The notes under the pieces are model-generated. The model was not told where the DNA came from. It did no database searches and saw nothing but the letters and a program-made list of their open reading frames with translations. Positions 49,567-59,487 of a stretch of 64,000 nt of DNA are shown in pieces. The stretch is from assembly GCA_963693315.1 (NCBI GenBank), contig OY856188.1, positions 188,136,930 to 188,200,929 on the forward strand. The letters run 5' to 3'. Both the position numbers and the translations under genes were made by a program. This stretch comes from Diogma glabrata. Its lineage: Eukaryota > Arthropoda > Insecta > Diptera > Cylindrotomidae. Each line of letters starts with the position of its first letter. Position 1 is the stretch's first letter.

Positions 49567-50682
49567 TTACTGTTGGACGTTTTCAAGTTCAAAATGATGA
49601 TATATTTCGTCAATGTGATTTATTTTGTAAACTTTAGAATTGTCCTCTTTTCTCATCAAAATACTTCCGTTACTCGACCATGTATATTTTATATTGTTTT
49701 GTCTCCCAATTTTTTTAGCCGTAGTAAGTAATAATTTATTTTTAGGTGTTAAATGTTCATTGATAAAGATGTTAGTTTTAATTTCATTAGCAGTAGTTGT
49801 ATTATCATTAATTTTAACTCTGTTTAATGGTAAAGGTTTTGTTTTCCGATATGACCGAAGAAAAATGTTTCTTGTAGATTTATTAGCAAATTTTATTATT
49901 ATATTTCTTGGACGAATATTTTCATCATAAGATTGGACTCGGTGACAACTGTCAATTTGATCTTCATGTATTGGACAATTTATAGCTACAGAGATAGTTT
50001 TGACAACTTCATTTAAGTTTTCGTTAACCAAATCTGGAAAACCAACCACTTCTAAATTATTCGACCTTAAGTGTTGATCGTATTCAGCTAGAGTTGTTTC
50101 AAGTCCCAAAACCTTACTTTTTAGGTAACGGTTGTCACTTAATATATTTTCGTAATTTTCAAACTTTTGTTCCAAAGATAAAATTTTGTTTCTAAGGTCA
50201 TTAATCACATATGAATCACGTTTGTGTTGATCTTCTAAGCAAGTTAATGATTTTTTAATTAAAAACAGATCGTTTGATTGATTTAACACTGTTCCTTTGG
50301 ATTTAGTTGAAGAACGTTGAGTTGAGTTTGATGTTAAAATTGATGCCGGTTCAGTTGAAAACGATGAAATATTAGATGTTGATGGTAAAATTTGATTGGA
50401 AATTATAGATTCGTTGTCATTTAATGTTGTGGTACTATCTTTAGCTGGTATAACAAGAGATTTACGTACCTGTTTACGACAGTTTTTGCATGCCCAGCGA
50501 ACAGAACCTTTCGCAATAGTAATTAGTAAGTCACTTGAGATATCTGCACATTTGTCGTGAAAATATTTATTGCATTGACCGCTACACTGTAGTCCCGGTG
50601 CTCTGACTGCTGTTACTTTTTTATTACATTCAGAACAAATCAAATTAGATGAACCAGTCATAATAATGCAACTGTTAACCAC
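49567..50682 (-). CDS. LINE ORF1: PHD finger, coiled coil, FP-C-like domain
   Basis: 371 codons, uninterrupted. Residues 15-70: LICSECNKKV...CSGQCNKYFHDKCADIS...WACKNCRK, a PHD-type C4HC3 zinc finger. Residues about 75-150 are serine/threonine-rich and disordered. Residues 150-200 form a coiled coil (LRNKILSLEQKFENYENILS). Residues 200-300: NNLEVVGFP ... RPRNIIIKFANKSTRNIFLR, an RRM-like RNA-binding region as in L1 ORF1p. The end FINEHLTPKNKLLLTTAKKI with KYTWSSNGSILMRK matches the FP-C domain found in insect LINE ORF1 proteins. It would bind LINE RNA. Confidence 0.8.
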   Translation of the reverse strand: MVNSCIIMTGSSNLICSECNKKVTAVRAPGLQCSGQCNKYFHDKCADISSDLLITIAKGSVRWACKNCRKQVRKSLVIPAKDSTTTLNDNESIISNQILPSTSNISSFSTEPASILTSNSTQRSSTKSKGTVLNQSNDLFLIKKSLTCLEDQHKRDSYVINDLRNKILSLEQKFENYENILSDNRYLKSKVLGLETTLAEYDQHLRSNNLEVVGFPDLVNENLNEVVKTISVAINCPIHEDQIDSCHRVQSYDENIRPRNIIIKFANKSTRNIFLRSYRKTKPLPLNRVKINDNTTTANEIKTNIFINEHLTPKNKLLLTTAKKIGRQNNIKYTWSSNGSILMRKEDNSKVYKINHIDEIYHHFELENVQQ

Positions 50683-50700
50683 GATGAAGCAGTAGAATAT

Positions 50701-51357
50701 AGCAAATTCAACAATTAGGAAGAATACTCAGTCACATTGAATTATATGAAAAAATTTATGAGTAACTGTTCATTTATTCATTAACTGTTTATTTATTCAA
50801 AAAAGTTTATATATAGAACACACTTACTTTTAGTCACAAACACTGGTTGAGTCAAAACTATTAAATAACTTCAATACTAAAACATTAATTTTACTGTATG
50901 TAATACTCATAAGAACACTTGGTCACAAACAAATTAGTTGAACCAAAAACTTTATTGAAATTATTAATTTTACGATATGTATATCACGTCCATTGAGTTA
51001 TTAATAAGTTATTGATTATGTTATAGTTTTTTTTCCACTGTTGTTTGTTTTTAATTAAAGTTTATAAAACTATGATCACACACAGAAACGATATTAATCA
51101 AACTAAAAATTAATTTGATGACGCAATAAAAGCAATTACAGAAAAACTCGATTAAAAAAAAAAAATTGATAAAAATGCAACGTCTATATTTTCAATTAAC
51201 AGGAAATGTTCTAGTTCCGATTTGTTCCTCTTTAAGCTCCTAATATTAATTTGTATTATATTTAAGGTCATTGCCAAGGGGAAAATCAAATAGGAGAAAA
51301 AAAGCAATTGGGTTATTAAAAGGTTTTGTCAGTTTAAAAGTTTTATTAAGTATGTAT
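50701..51357. other. LINE leader or flank, no gene
   Basis: AT-rich. A roughly 100-bp motif is present twice (TCACAAACACTGGTTGAGTC near 50838 and TCACAAACAAATTAGTTGAACC near 50923, each followed by AATT-rich sequence and ATGTA). Such tandem leaders are common at the 5' ends of LINEs. No ORF. Confidence 0.4.
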
Positions 51358-51830
51358 TTATATTTTGTCAGAATTCACGGTTTCGAGACCGATTATGGTA
51401 TTTATAAAATCTCTGGTATGTATAGATAATATATTTTCTATTTTTTTAAGATTGTCACATAGATCTATTATCGCTAAGTTCTTTTCAGGATCATCATTAC
51501 TCAAGCTTGAAATGGCTTTACCCATGCCAGTGGTATCTTTAACTAATAATAAAATATCTATATGCTTATTTTTAATTATCTCAATTTCCTCTCTTAAAGA
51601 GCCACTTTCTTTTTTACTAGTCTCTCTGAAAGTTTTAAATTCATTGTCCAAGTTACTAAATTCAATGTGTATATCTTTTAGTTTTTCATTTTCCTTTTTG
51701 AGTTTTTCATTCTCTCTGAATATGGATGTCATATATAATTTTTGTCTTTTTGAGTAATTAATTAAATTGTTTGAAAGTTCTATTCTATTAGTTGTCTTTT
51801 TAAGAATTGAAACAAAATCCTGAAACCATC
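51358..51830 (-). pseudogene. Coiled-coil protein fragment, possibly LINE ORF1 start
   Basis: The frame 51358-51732 begins MTSIFRENEKLKKENEKLKD and continues with FSNLDNEFKTFRETSKKESG. It is a long coiled coil ending TIIGLETVNSDKI. The same frame extends upstream without stops to about 51885 (FEEAGWFQDFVSILKKTTNR). Codon texture suggests real coding. No domain beyond the coiled coil is recognised. The overlapping plus-strand ORF is its shadow. Unknown function. Confidence 0.35.
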
Positions 51831-52240
51831 CTGCTTCCTCGAACGAGGAAACTGGATGTCCTGGAATTAACGAATCTTATTTTTGTCCCTCTGGTTGGAA
51901 AATCCGGACCTGTTCATCGCGAGGCTGGAGTTTCAGGGGAAAAGATGATCGTGGGTGTGTCCGGCAACCAGAGGGTCCTAGAGGAGCAGAAATTAAATAC
52001 ACATGAGCAAGGTAGGGCTGAATATTCCTACCCAACCGCTAAACCTTAAGAGCCTTCTCTCTTTACATCTTGATACAAATTTAGTCAGACATTTGGCAGG
52101 TTGTTGTTACTGAAGGTAACAGTACCGCACAACAAAACATTGCGCTAGATTAAATTCTTTTAGACTAATAAAAATATTTAGCGTAAGTAACTCACCTAGT
52201 CTTGTAAGGATGATTCACCTTCGGCAATGTCTCAAAACGG
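51831..52240. other. GC-richer leader-like block, no clear gene
   Basis: 51830-52060 is noticeably GC-richer (GGAAAATCCGGACCTGTTC, GTGTGTCCGGCAACCAGAGG, CCTACCCAACCGCTAAACC). On the minus strand it precedes the coiled-coil frame and might be its 5' leader. The 80-codon plus ORF here has no recognisable motif. Confidence 0.35.
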
Positions 52241-53000
52241 CAAAAATAAAAAAAACGCAGCACTGATGGTATTTAAAACATTCGGTTTTCTTTTATTGTT
52301 TATTTATATCTTAGAAACATATTTCTTTTTCTTTCACTAATACTAAAAACAATTTTTCTTGTTTACTTATGAACAATTCGAAATCTTGGAAAATTTCTGG
52401 TTTATTCTTTTTATAAACCTATTTTTTTATACTAATAATAAAAACAATTTTTCTTGTTCACTTATAAACAATTCGAATTCAACACAATATATTCCAAAAA
52501 AACCAAAACCAAAAAAAATCAAAAAGACTAAAATAAAATAAAACGACCGTATTTGGTTTTGTTAAAATTAAAAAAAAACCGTTCTCTCTCAAAATCTAAA
52601 ACACAAGTCAAAAATCCTTACAAACGACCACGTCTACTTTTCTATCGAGAGTCCCCAACCAAAACAATATCACCAAAGTTTACACCTCGGTGTTATCTGA
52701 GTCCTCGTAATGATGATAACAAAAAAAAACAAACAAAAAAATAGTGATTCGAGAATTCCACTTTAAAACTGTGGGAATATTTTTCCACAATTAAATAGAA
52801 AATTTATCAAGTTGCAAAAAAAATAAAAATTAACAGAAAAACATCACAACGGAGTTTTAGTTTTAATGTTAACAATAAAGAAATTGGAGAATTTTCTTTT
52901 TTTTATAGAAAACCGTTTTAATTTAATTTTTTCTGTGACGGGAAAAAAGTTTAACATTTTACTTCTGCTGACAGGTGCAAAAATGCTACTTTTCATAAAA
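52241..53000. repeat. Short direct repeat, no gene
   Basis: A segment of about 60 bp (ACTAATA-TAAAAACAATTTTTC, TTGTT-ACTTAT-AACAATTCGAA) is present twice, at 52335-52385 and 52425-52475. Lysine-rich ORFs downstream result from A-rich DNA. Confidence 0.45.
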
Positions 53001-53445
53001 TACTTTTTTCCCCGGGAAAAAAGTATGTACTTTTTTCCCGGATAGATAAAAATATATATATAAATACATATATACACATAAATGATGAATATTATGAATA
53101 TTTATGAACATTTATGACTATTTTAATGTTAATGAAAAGTTATACCGTTTTCTTCTTGATGTTAATAACTGCTTTTGACAAATAAAATGAAACTTAATTT
53201 TAAGTTTTTATTCAAGAAAAATTCGTATGGTGTGGTGAATATACATATTGTAATATTTGTTTAATATTATTTTTTCAATAATTATATTAATATTTATCCA
53301 GTCACAGAAAAAAATAGTGTATTATACACGGGAAAAATTGTAGATTTTAGCTCTCGGTTTTTTGTCTCCCTCCGCTTCGCGTCGGGAGACAACACAACCT
53401 CGAGCTAAAATCTACTACTTTTTTCCCTTGTATAATAAATAACTA
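53001..53445. repeat. Two related palindromes (MITE-like foldbacks)
   Basis: 53002-53038 is an almost perfect palindrome around TTTTTTCCCCGGGAAAAAAGT plus a second CTTTTTTCCCGG. 53315-53445 is a larger foldback: TATTATACACGGGAAAAATTG with TAGATTTTAGCTC on the left and GAGCTAAAATCTA with TTTTTTCCCTTGTATAATAA on the right, enclosing an inner hairpin GTCTCCCTCCG...GTCGGGAGAC. Shared GGGAAAAAAGTA ends suggest one family. They could form cruciforms or be small MITEs. Confidence 0.6.
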
Positions 53446-53780
53446 TTTGTTTAATTTAATAAAGATGTTTTGCCAGATTGCAAAACTAGAACATGGGAAT
53501 GGTTGTAATTTAAATTAATGGAATTTTGCATTATTAGCAAACTGAAACTTGGTTTTGAAAGATTGGTCTAATGTCATGAGACAAAAATAAATTTGTGGAA
53601 TCTGGAATCGGGCACCTTGTGACGAAGGAAAGTAAAAGTAAAGATATAAGCACGGAAAGGTTGTTTGGGATCTCCTTCGTCACAGAATGGGTACTGTTTG
53701 TAGAATAGAGTTGTGTTCAGATGTTGAAGGCGATGTCATGAGTTTGGCTTCTTTATATGAAATCTTTTTAGTAGTCATTA
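53446..53780. other. No gene; short inverted word
   Basis: CACCTTGTGACGAAGGAAAGTA (53612) and TCCTTCGTCACAGAA (53672) form an imperfect inverted repeat about 60 bp apart. No gene. Confidence 0.35.
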
Positions 53781-54795
53781 AGAATTTAATTTTTTTTGTG
53801 TTTCATATTCGATACAGTCAGAGTGATTGGTTCTGCATTGCTTTCCACAGTATAGGCAGAAGGCATTATTATTACAGTTGTCAAGTAAGTGATCGCATTC
53901 AGTGCAGTTTAAACATCTGTTTTTTTCCCCTACAATAAGTAGCAGTATGACCATATATCAAACAATTGAAACATAATAATGGTTTGAAAACGCAAGGTGA
54001 GACAATTCTTTTGACATTAGAGATGAAAATATGTTCTGGAAGCGTATTTTTTCGAAAGGTCACTATTAGGGAGGAAGTAATCTCAGCCGTTTTTAGCTCT
54101 GTATTCCATTTAGTTAGTCTATCAATTTTGATGATTTTATCTAAGGGGTTTAATTCCTTCCATATTTCTTCAATGGTGAGTTTTCGGGATATATATCTGA
54201 TAATTCCCTTGGTTTCCATAAAGGAGGAAAGTATATATGTGTTATATTCTTTGTTATCTTTGAAATAATCTACAATATCATTGGCAGTTGACCAGTCTCT
54301 TGTTGTGATTCTTATTCTAGTTCTATTAGTTTGATAAATCTCTAGAATAACTCCAAGGTTTAATTTTTTGAGGAGAATAGATATTGTTATGTCATCGATC
54401 AATTTTCCCTCCATAAATAGGGCATAGGGACCTATATCTCCTGGGCAATATTTTTTAAGATCATCAACCTGAGTGTTATCTGAAATTATTGCATTTATGT
54501 TGTCAGTTGGGGTGTTAATTGTGTGAGGTTCGATGAATGATTTATAAATATTACTAGTTGAAGGTTTAGCACTGTATCCATTTTGTTCATCTTTTGTTAG
54601 ATCAGTTTCTGATGAGCTATCCGTGTTCATATATTCTGTTATATCGGAATAACCGTCTCTATCCATTATCGCGATATAATCTGTAGAAGAATAAATTTTT
54701 TCTTCTTCCATGTCTCTAACTTTAATCTTTTTAGTAGACACCTTTTCCAAATCTTGCTGTTTACTCTTTCTTATGTTGTTCATTAAAGTATTCAA
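53781..54795 (-). pseudogene. I/Loa-type LINE ORF1 with CCHC zinc knuckles
   Basis: The frame 53899-54795 (298 codons) starts MNTLMNNIRKSKQQDLEKVS with an acidic region, then KYCPGDIGPYALFMEGKLID, LKKLNLGVILEIYQTNRTRI, TRDWSTANDIVDYF, KGIIRYISRKLTIEEIWKEL and TSSLIVTFRKNTLPEHIFIS, ending VFKPLLCFNCLIYGHTATYC (CCHC knuckle 1). A slip in the A7 run near 53925 leads to RCLNCTECDHLLDNC and FCLYCGKQCRTNHSDC, two more cysteine-rich knuckles. This is the layout of ORF1 in I/Loa-type LINEs. No ORF2 follows, so the copy is truncated at about 53700. Confidence 0.7.
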
Positions 54796-55956
54796 ACAAT
54801 TATGCTTTTAAAATGAACAACCTAATTAGATTGCGTAAACTGAAAGTATTGTATGGAGGATTGTAATTTCAATTGTGCAATATTCAATTCATTTTAATAA
54901 ATGGAGAGAAGAGCATTGAATACGGAGATATCAATTCCAAACACTTAAATTCTTTAATAAAAGAAATAGTGTTAAATGCATTGTGTCATTTCAATGCCTT
55001 TCAGTAATCTTAAGTGACAACATCAATGCAACAATACAATTTAGACTTTATATCTTACACTAAATAGATGAGTCTAGCAATATGTTTAGTTGGATGTTTA
55101 GTTTATTAGCATAACAACGTCCTATGTGTGTTTCACAGTCAGGAAGTTATGATCAAAAGGAAAGGGAGAAGAGAGTAAGAAAATTTCAATGGGAAGACCT
55201 AAAGTCAATTAATCCAGCTCAGAATCAGATATACAGGATATGATGTTACAGTAATATTATATTGTATTGTAGAGAGAAAAGGTATGAAGATTCTAATTAT
55301 TACAAAAGATGATGTGTAGCATATTCAAGGAACTATTTTAGGATTATTTGAGTATTTTGTAAATGAAGAGTTAATGAAGGGTTCATATCATAGCACAGTG
55401 AAATTTTCAACGAGATGTAAAATTTCAATGTATGTATATTTAATAAACTTTGAATCTGTTAATAGCTTTAACTTCAATTGTATTCAAGAAAGGTCAGGAT
55501 AAACCATATTGTTTAAAGCAAATCCAATGAATGTAGTATTCCATTAGAGTCTAGAAGTATTATAATAATGATAAATTTTGGTATCTATTACTCAAATTAA
55601 TTGAATCCAATAAATATTGGGTAGCAGTTAGTTCCCATAAATACTTGGGATATTGGAGAATTATATGGGGTTGTTTTAAATGTATTTCATGAACTAATTC
55701 TACAATATAGGAAGATGATAATTTTAATTATGTTGTGCCATCTTGACTGTTTATACAGTCAAGATTATTGAAGTAAATAATTGTATAGTTAATTAATTGA
55801 ATTAATCTATATTTGATTCACTAATTCGGAATTGATATAATATTGATGTAATTTGATTAATCAAATAGAAAATGTATAGTGGAGTAAATCACATTTCAAT
55901 TTTTGTTTCAGGAATTAAATTAAAGTCTAATACGCGCCGTGCAGATTACGATTTTA
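54796..55956. other. No gene seen
   Basis: AT-rich DNA of even texture. No ORF above background, no clear repeat or element end. Confidence 0.45.
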
Positions 55957-56616
55957 CAGGGGTGCGTTTCGAAATTAACTATGGTTAACCGCGGTTAACT
56001 TTACTCTACCAAATGTCGTTCCATAATTAACTGCAAAATAAAAAATTTACTGGATGACAGATGTACCTATCGTTCCCAAACTATAAAAATTAGTTGTCAT
56101 AGTAAATTGTGACGTCACTACTTTAACTTTGTTACTCAAGTCTAGAGTAGAGTTTGTTGAGGTTCTAATGTCAAAACATATAAATATTTAAAACGACATG
56201 TCAACCGATTTATAAAACACAATATAATTTTTTATAATAAAAGAAAATTTTAATTGTTGTGGAAAAAAAAGTTAGAAATTATATTGTTTTGTGAATATAT
56301 CGTACATTTAATTATTATTTACTAAGTATTTAATAATTTTTGGTGAAATGTGTTATTTTTATTATTTTTAATTTGATACTTAAGACTGAAAAATAAATTA
56401 TAGAAATAAAAAACACACTACATTTTTAGTTTTATTTATCGTAATTAGAATATTAGTTTTTATTAATTTTGAATTTTTAGCGGTCTTTTACAATTTAACT
56501 TTGACAGCTTTACTATGGTAATTTGAATTTCATATTTGACGTCACTATTTTGACTATGACATTAGTGACATTGTTACCTTATGGTTAACCGTGGTTAATT
56601 TCGAAACGCACCCCTG
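55957..56616. mobile_element. MITE with CAGGGGTGCG ends and TA target site
   Basis: The left end CAGGGGTGCGTTTCGAAATT (55957) and right end AATTTCGAAACGCACCCCTG (ending 56616) are matching inverted repeats. They continue inward with GGTTAACCGCGGTTAAC-like words and, further in, TGACGTCACTA blocks on both sides. TA flanks both ends (55955-55956 and 56617-56618). At 660 bp with no coding capacity, it is a MITE, probably of the Tc1/mariner or a related TA-inserting group. Confidence 0.75.
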
Positions 56617-57023
56617 TATGAAATTCAATATGATATACACTGTCACTCTATAACTTGTGCGAATTGAAGTTATTGGGGTTCATCTTTTTATGATATTCAT
56701 AAAATCTTTTAAGCAATATATTAAATAAATGTCCGTGGACAGTATCATGTAATTATATATTATTTTATAAAAACTATTGTATACAAATGTTGTCTTAAGG
56801 ACAATTAAAATACTTGAACCTTCAATCCTCGATGTCCAAGTAGTTTGTTGTGGTTGATTTGATGTTTATATATTAATTTAAAACTTTTATTCCTGATCCA
56901 GGGCACAATTGTGTTGAGATAATAAATTCTGATGATGTACATATAATTGTCCATAAGTTATGTTATAATTCTTGAGTATAATTTTCAATTCGGAGGTTTA
57001 CGGTTGATAATGATTATATTCTA
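56617..57023. other. No gene seen
   Basis: AT-rich spacer between two MITEs. No features recognised. Confidence 0.4.
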
Positions 57024-57608
57024 CCCACATCCATTTCTCTAACGCTAGACTAGCGTTAGATATAGCGGTTGATCTAGCGTTAGATTAGCGTTAGATTTGC
57101 AAAGAAAATGTCCAAATTGTCTACCGCTGATGGAGTGAATCTTTAATAAATATAGTGCTAAAACTAACGTTTACGCCATCTTTGAAATCAACTTGAACTA
57201 TAAGGTTATTAAAGTGAGACCTCTGGTGGTAAAAAGCGAAAAGTAGTAAAAATAATAATTAATCTAGAGTTCATAAATAAAAATGTACCAAAATAAAATT
57301 TTCCGATTTTTTATTTATTTTTTGAAAAAAATTATGCAATTTTACATATCAAATTATTTACATATCAAATTTTATTTTAAATTTCAAATTTTATTATTTT
57401 TTCGATGGTATCTGTTGTTTCTATGGTTGATGTTCTATGGGATTTAAAAAACTGGAAATAATCATGTTATTAGTACTATTAAAATTAAATTTTAATAAAT
57501 TTGTACTTACCGGATGGTTGTAAATTGATTGGTATACATTTAGATGGTCCATTAAATTGATGATTAAACATTTAGATGGACATTCAGCATTAGAGAAATT
57601 GATGTGGG
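57024..57608. mobile_element. MITE with CCCACATC ends and TA target site
   Basis: The ends CCCACATCCATTTCTCTAACG (57024) and CATTAGAGAAATTGATGTGGG (ending 57608) are inverted copies, flanked by TA (57022-57023 and 57609-57610). Near the left end CTAACGCTAGACTAGCGTTAG and related CTAGCGTTAGA words make a cluster of palindromes (57036-57092). 585 bp, non-coding. Confidence 0.7.
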
Positions 57609-57956
57609 TACTTCAAATTAAACTTCAAATTAAATGTGTTTTGTTTTGAAAACAAATGAATTCATAATAAGTAAATAGTAAATGCAATTACAGATAGATG
57701 ACAGTCACGTCAGAGTGTTCTAAGTTAGAGCGGAGATACATTTTTCATTGAAATATTATTTGAGTATAAAAAAAAATTAGTACAGACCTGAGAAACAAAC
57801 CAGCGTAGAATGTAGGATAAAAACGAATATTCGTCAGGGAACTGGGTAGTGATCGTTGACGCAGTAAATAAGATAATAATTTTGTTCATTGATGTTTCCA
57901 ATTTCCTATCTTAATAAGTTGATCATTCGGTGACATATGTATTTGACCAATAATAT
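57609..57956. other. No gene seen
   Basis: Spacer between the MITE and the LTR element. No ORF or repeat recognised. Confidence 0.4.
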
Positions 57957-58555
57957 TGTAATAAACTTCGTCCAGAATGGGTTAATTTCATTTAATCATA
58001 AAAAAACAATACGTTCCGCCTAAATGTTTTCTACATTCAAAGATGAAGTAAAAGTTAACTAATACAAGTTGCATAAATTAATGTAAATTAAATTTGTTTA
58101 CATTAATGAAATTAAAAGGAGGAGTGGCCTATTTTTTCTAGAAACAACTACAGTGAGTACCAGAATATTCTGCTTATTTGTTTTTGAATATAAAAGAGGC
58201 GAACAAAATATCAGAGAGTCAGTTTTACTTTTGCAATTGAAAGTGTTTAAAAATATTCGCAAGTTTAAGGAATAATCGGTGGTACTTGAGCCTGGGTACT
58301 AATAGTGAAAGAATCTGAACTTTGTGGAATATTAAATACAGATTTTACGATTCCGAATATTATTGATTCAAATTGTGGAAAAGCGGTGAAGTTTATTGTA
58401 CATAAATTGGAGACCCTGGAATTTATTGTAAGGAAAAACGGAAGCTGCTGTAATTTGGTTGATAAATAAAGTTTGGGATTTTGTTAACTAAAGATCTGTC
58501 TTTTTACTGTCGTATTTGCTCAATAATCTAAAAGAACCAACGAAGAGTCGTTACA
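57957..58555 (+). repeat. 5' LTR
   Basis: It begins TGTAATAAAC and ends GTCGTTACA, with short inverted ends TGTAA/TTACA. AATAAAGTTTGGGATT near 58467 is a likely polyadenylation signal region. It should carry the promoter. Confidence 0.9.
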
Positions 58556-58556
58556 G

Positions 58557-58573
58557 TGGTGTCAGAAGTGGGA
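58557..58573 (+). promoter_or_regulatory. tRNA primer-binding site
   Basis: TGGTGTCAGAAGTGGGA starts one base after the LTR. TGG pairs with the CCA end of a tRNA, and the next bases would pair with its acceptor and T-arm. The tRNA species was not determined. Confidence 0.75.
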
Positions 58574-58584
58574 TTATATAAACA

Positions 58585-59487
58585 ATGGTCAGGACAGTAA
58601 ATATTAGTGATCTCAGCCAGACCCAGCTGAAGGACGAGTTGTGGAAGAGGAATGCCCCAATCCATGGAACGAAGGCAGAACTTGCATTCCGGCTGCGTAA
58701 AGTTTTAGAAGAAGCAGGCCAAAACACGGAGGTCATAGAAATAGAGCCGCATGAAGCTCCGGTTCAGAATGCCCCAGCAATTGAGCCGATGATGGTGTTG
58801 ATGAAAGAAATGATGGCACAGCAGCAACAACAATTTGCTGATATGATGGCCAAACAAGGAAACAACCAACAACAACAATTTGCTGATATGATGACCAAAC
58901 AAGGAAACAATCTGATGGCCCGACAAGAGAAACTGGCAGCAGAACAAAAAGCCCGACAAGAGAAACTGGCAGCGGAACAAAAATTAGATCAACAAAAACT
59001 ACGTGAAGTAATCGAGTCACGTATATCCAGTGCGGAGGTTAAAATCAACAACATGGAGAAGGAGATGAGGAAAGTTACCGAAGAACATGAAGAGAAATTA
59101 CGCAAACTTTCAAGTGAATTACGTCAAGAAATAGCACAAGGGAAGTCCGGTAACATGATCAATCCATCAACTACTTCAGCCCCAGCTAGAGTGAAAACAC
59201 CCGCATTTGATGGATCTACATCGTATCAGATATTTAAGATGCAATTTGAGATAGCAACAACTGGGGTTGATCACCAGCAAAAAGCAAATGCGCTTATATT
59301 GGCATTGAAGGGACCTGCTGCTGAAATTTTGCAGACACTATCAGCGACAGAGCGTGATTACAGCAAGATTATGGAGGCCTTAGAAGTAAGATATGGGGAA
59401 AGTCATATGCAAGCTCTCCATCGCATGCATGCTCTCCATCGCTCAAGACACGAAAACAAGGAGTCAGCGAAACTTTGCAAGACTTAG
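58585..59487 (+). CDS. Gag N-terminal part with SAP-like domain
   Basis: 300 codons from ATG 58585, 30 bp after the PBS start. Residues 5-45: ISDLSQTQLKDELWKRN...GTKAELAFRLRKVLEEAG, a SAP-like DNA-binding motif. Residues 70-150 are glutamine-rich with three imperfect repeats (QQQFADMM-KQGNN; ARQEKLAAEQK). Residues 140-190 form a coiled coil. Residues 205-290: VKTPAFDGSTSYQIFKMQFE and ALILALKGPAAEILQTLSAT, the retrotransposon capsid fold. The frame ends at 59487, in the middle of the capsid, by a one-base shift near 59465; the capsid continues in the next frame. Confidence 0.8.
   Translation: MVRTVNISDLSQTQLKDELWKRNAPIHGTKAELAFRLRKVLEEAGQNTEVIEIEPHEAPVQNAPAIEPMMVLMKEMMAQQQQQFADMMAKQGNNQQQQFADMMTKQGNNLMARQEKLAAEQKARQEKLAAEQKLDQQKLREVIESRISSAEVKINNMEKEMRKVTEEHEEKLRKLSSELRQEIAQGKSGNMINPSTTSAPARVKTPAFDGSTSYQIFKMQFEIATTGVDHQQKANALILALKGPAAEILQTLSATERDYSKIMEALEVRYGESHMQALHRMHALHRSRHENKESAKLCKT

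Larger units (their letters stand above)
45749..50700 (-). mobile_element. Near-complete two-ORF LINE (CR1/Jockey-like), minus strand
   Basis: Order on the minus strand: ORF1 (50682-49567) with PHD finger, coiled coil and FP-C-like end; ORF2 endonuclease (49372-48095) and RT (48110-46461); then an AT-rich 3' region (46460-45780) ending in a TAAAA microsatellite (about 45749-45778), a plausible 3' terminus. Only two single-base shifts, near 48110 and 47690 (T-run), break ORF2. It is therefore a fairly young copy. The 3' UTR holds long T-rich stretches (45990-46080). Confidence 0.8.

Noticed and set aside
51807..52049. 80-codon plus ORF in the GC-richer block
   Set aside because: No recognisable domain or repeat support, and the opposite strand has better coding texture next to it.
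59475..59487. Overlap of the two Gag frames as a programmed frameshift
   Set aside because: The shift is in the middle of the capsid fold rather than at the gag-pol boundary, and no clear slippery heptamer was seen. A mutation is simpler, although it could be tested in other copies.
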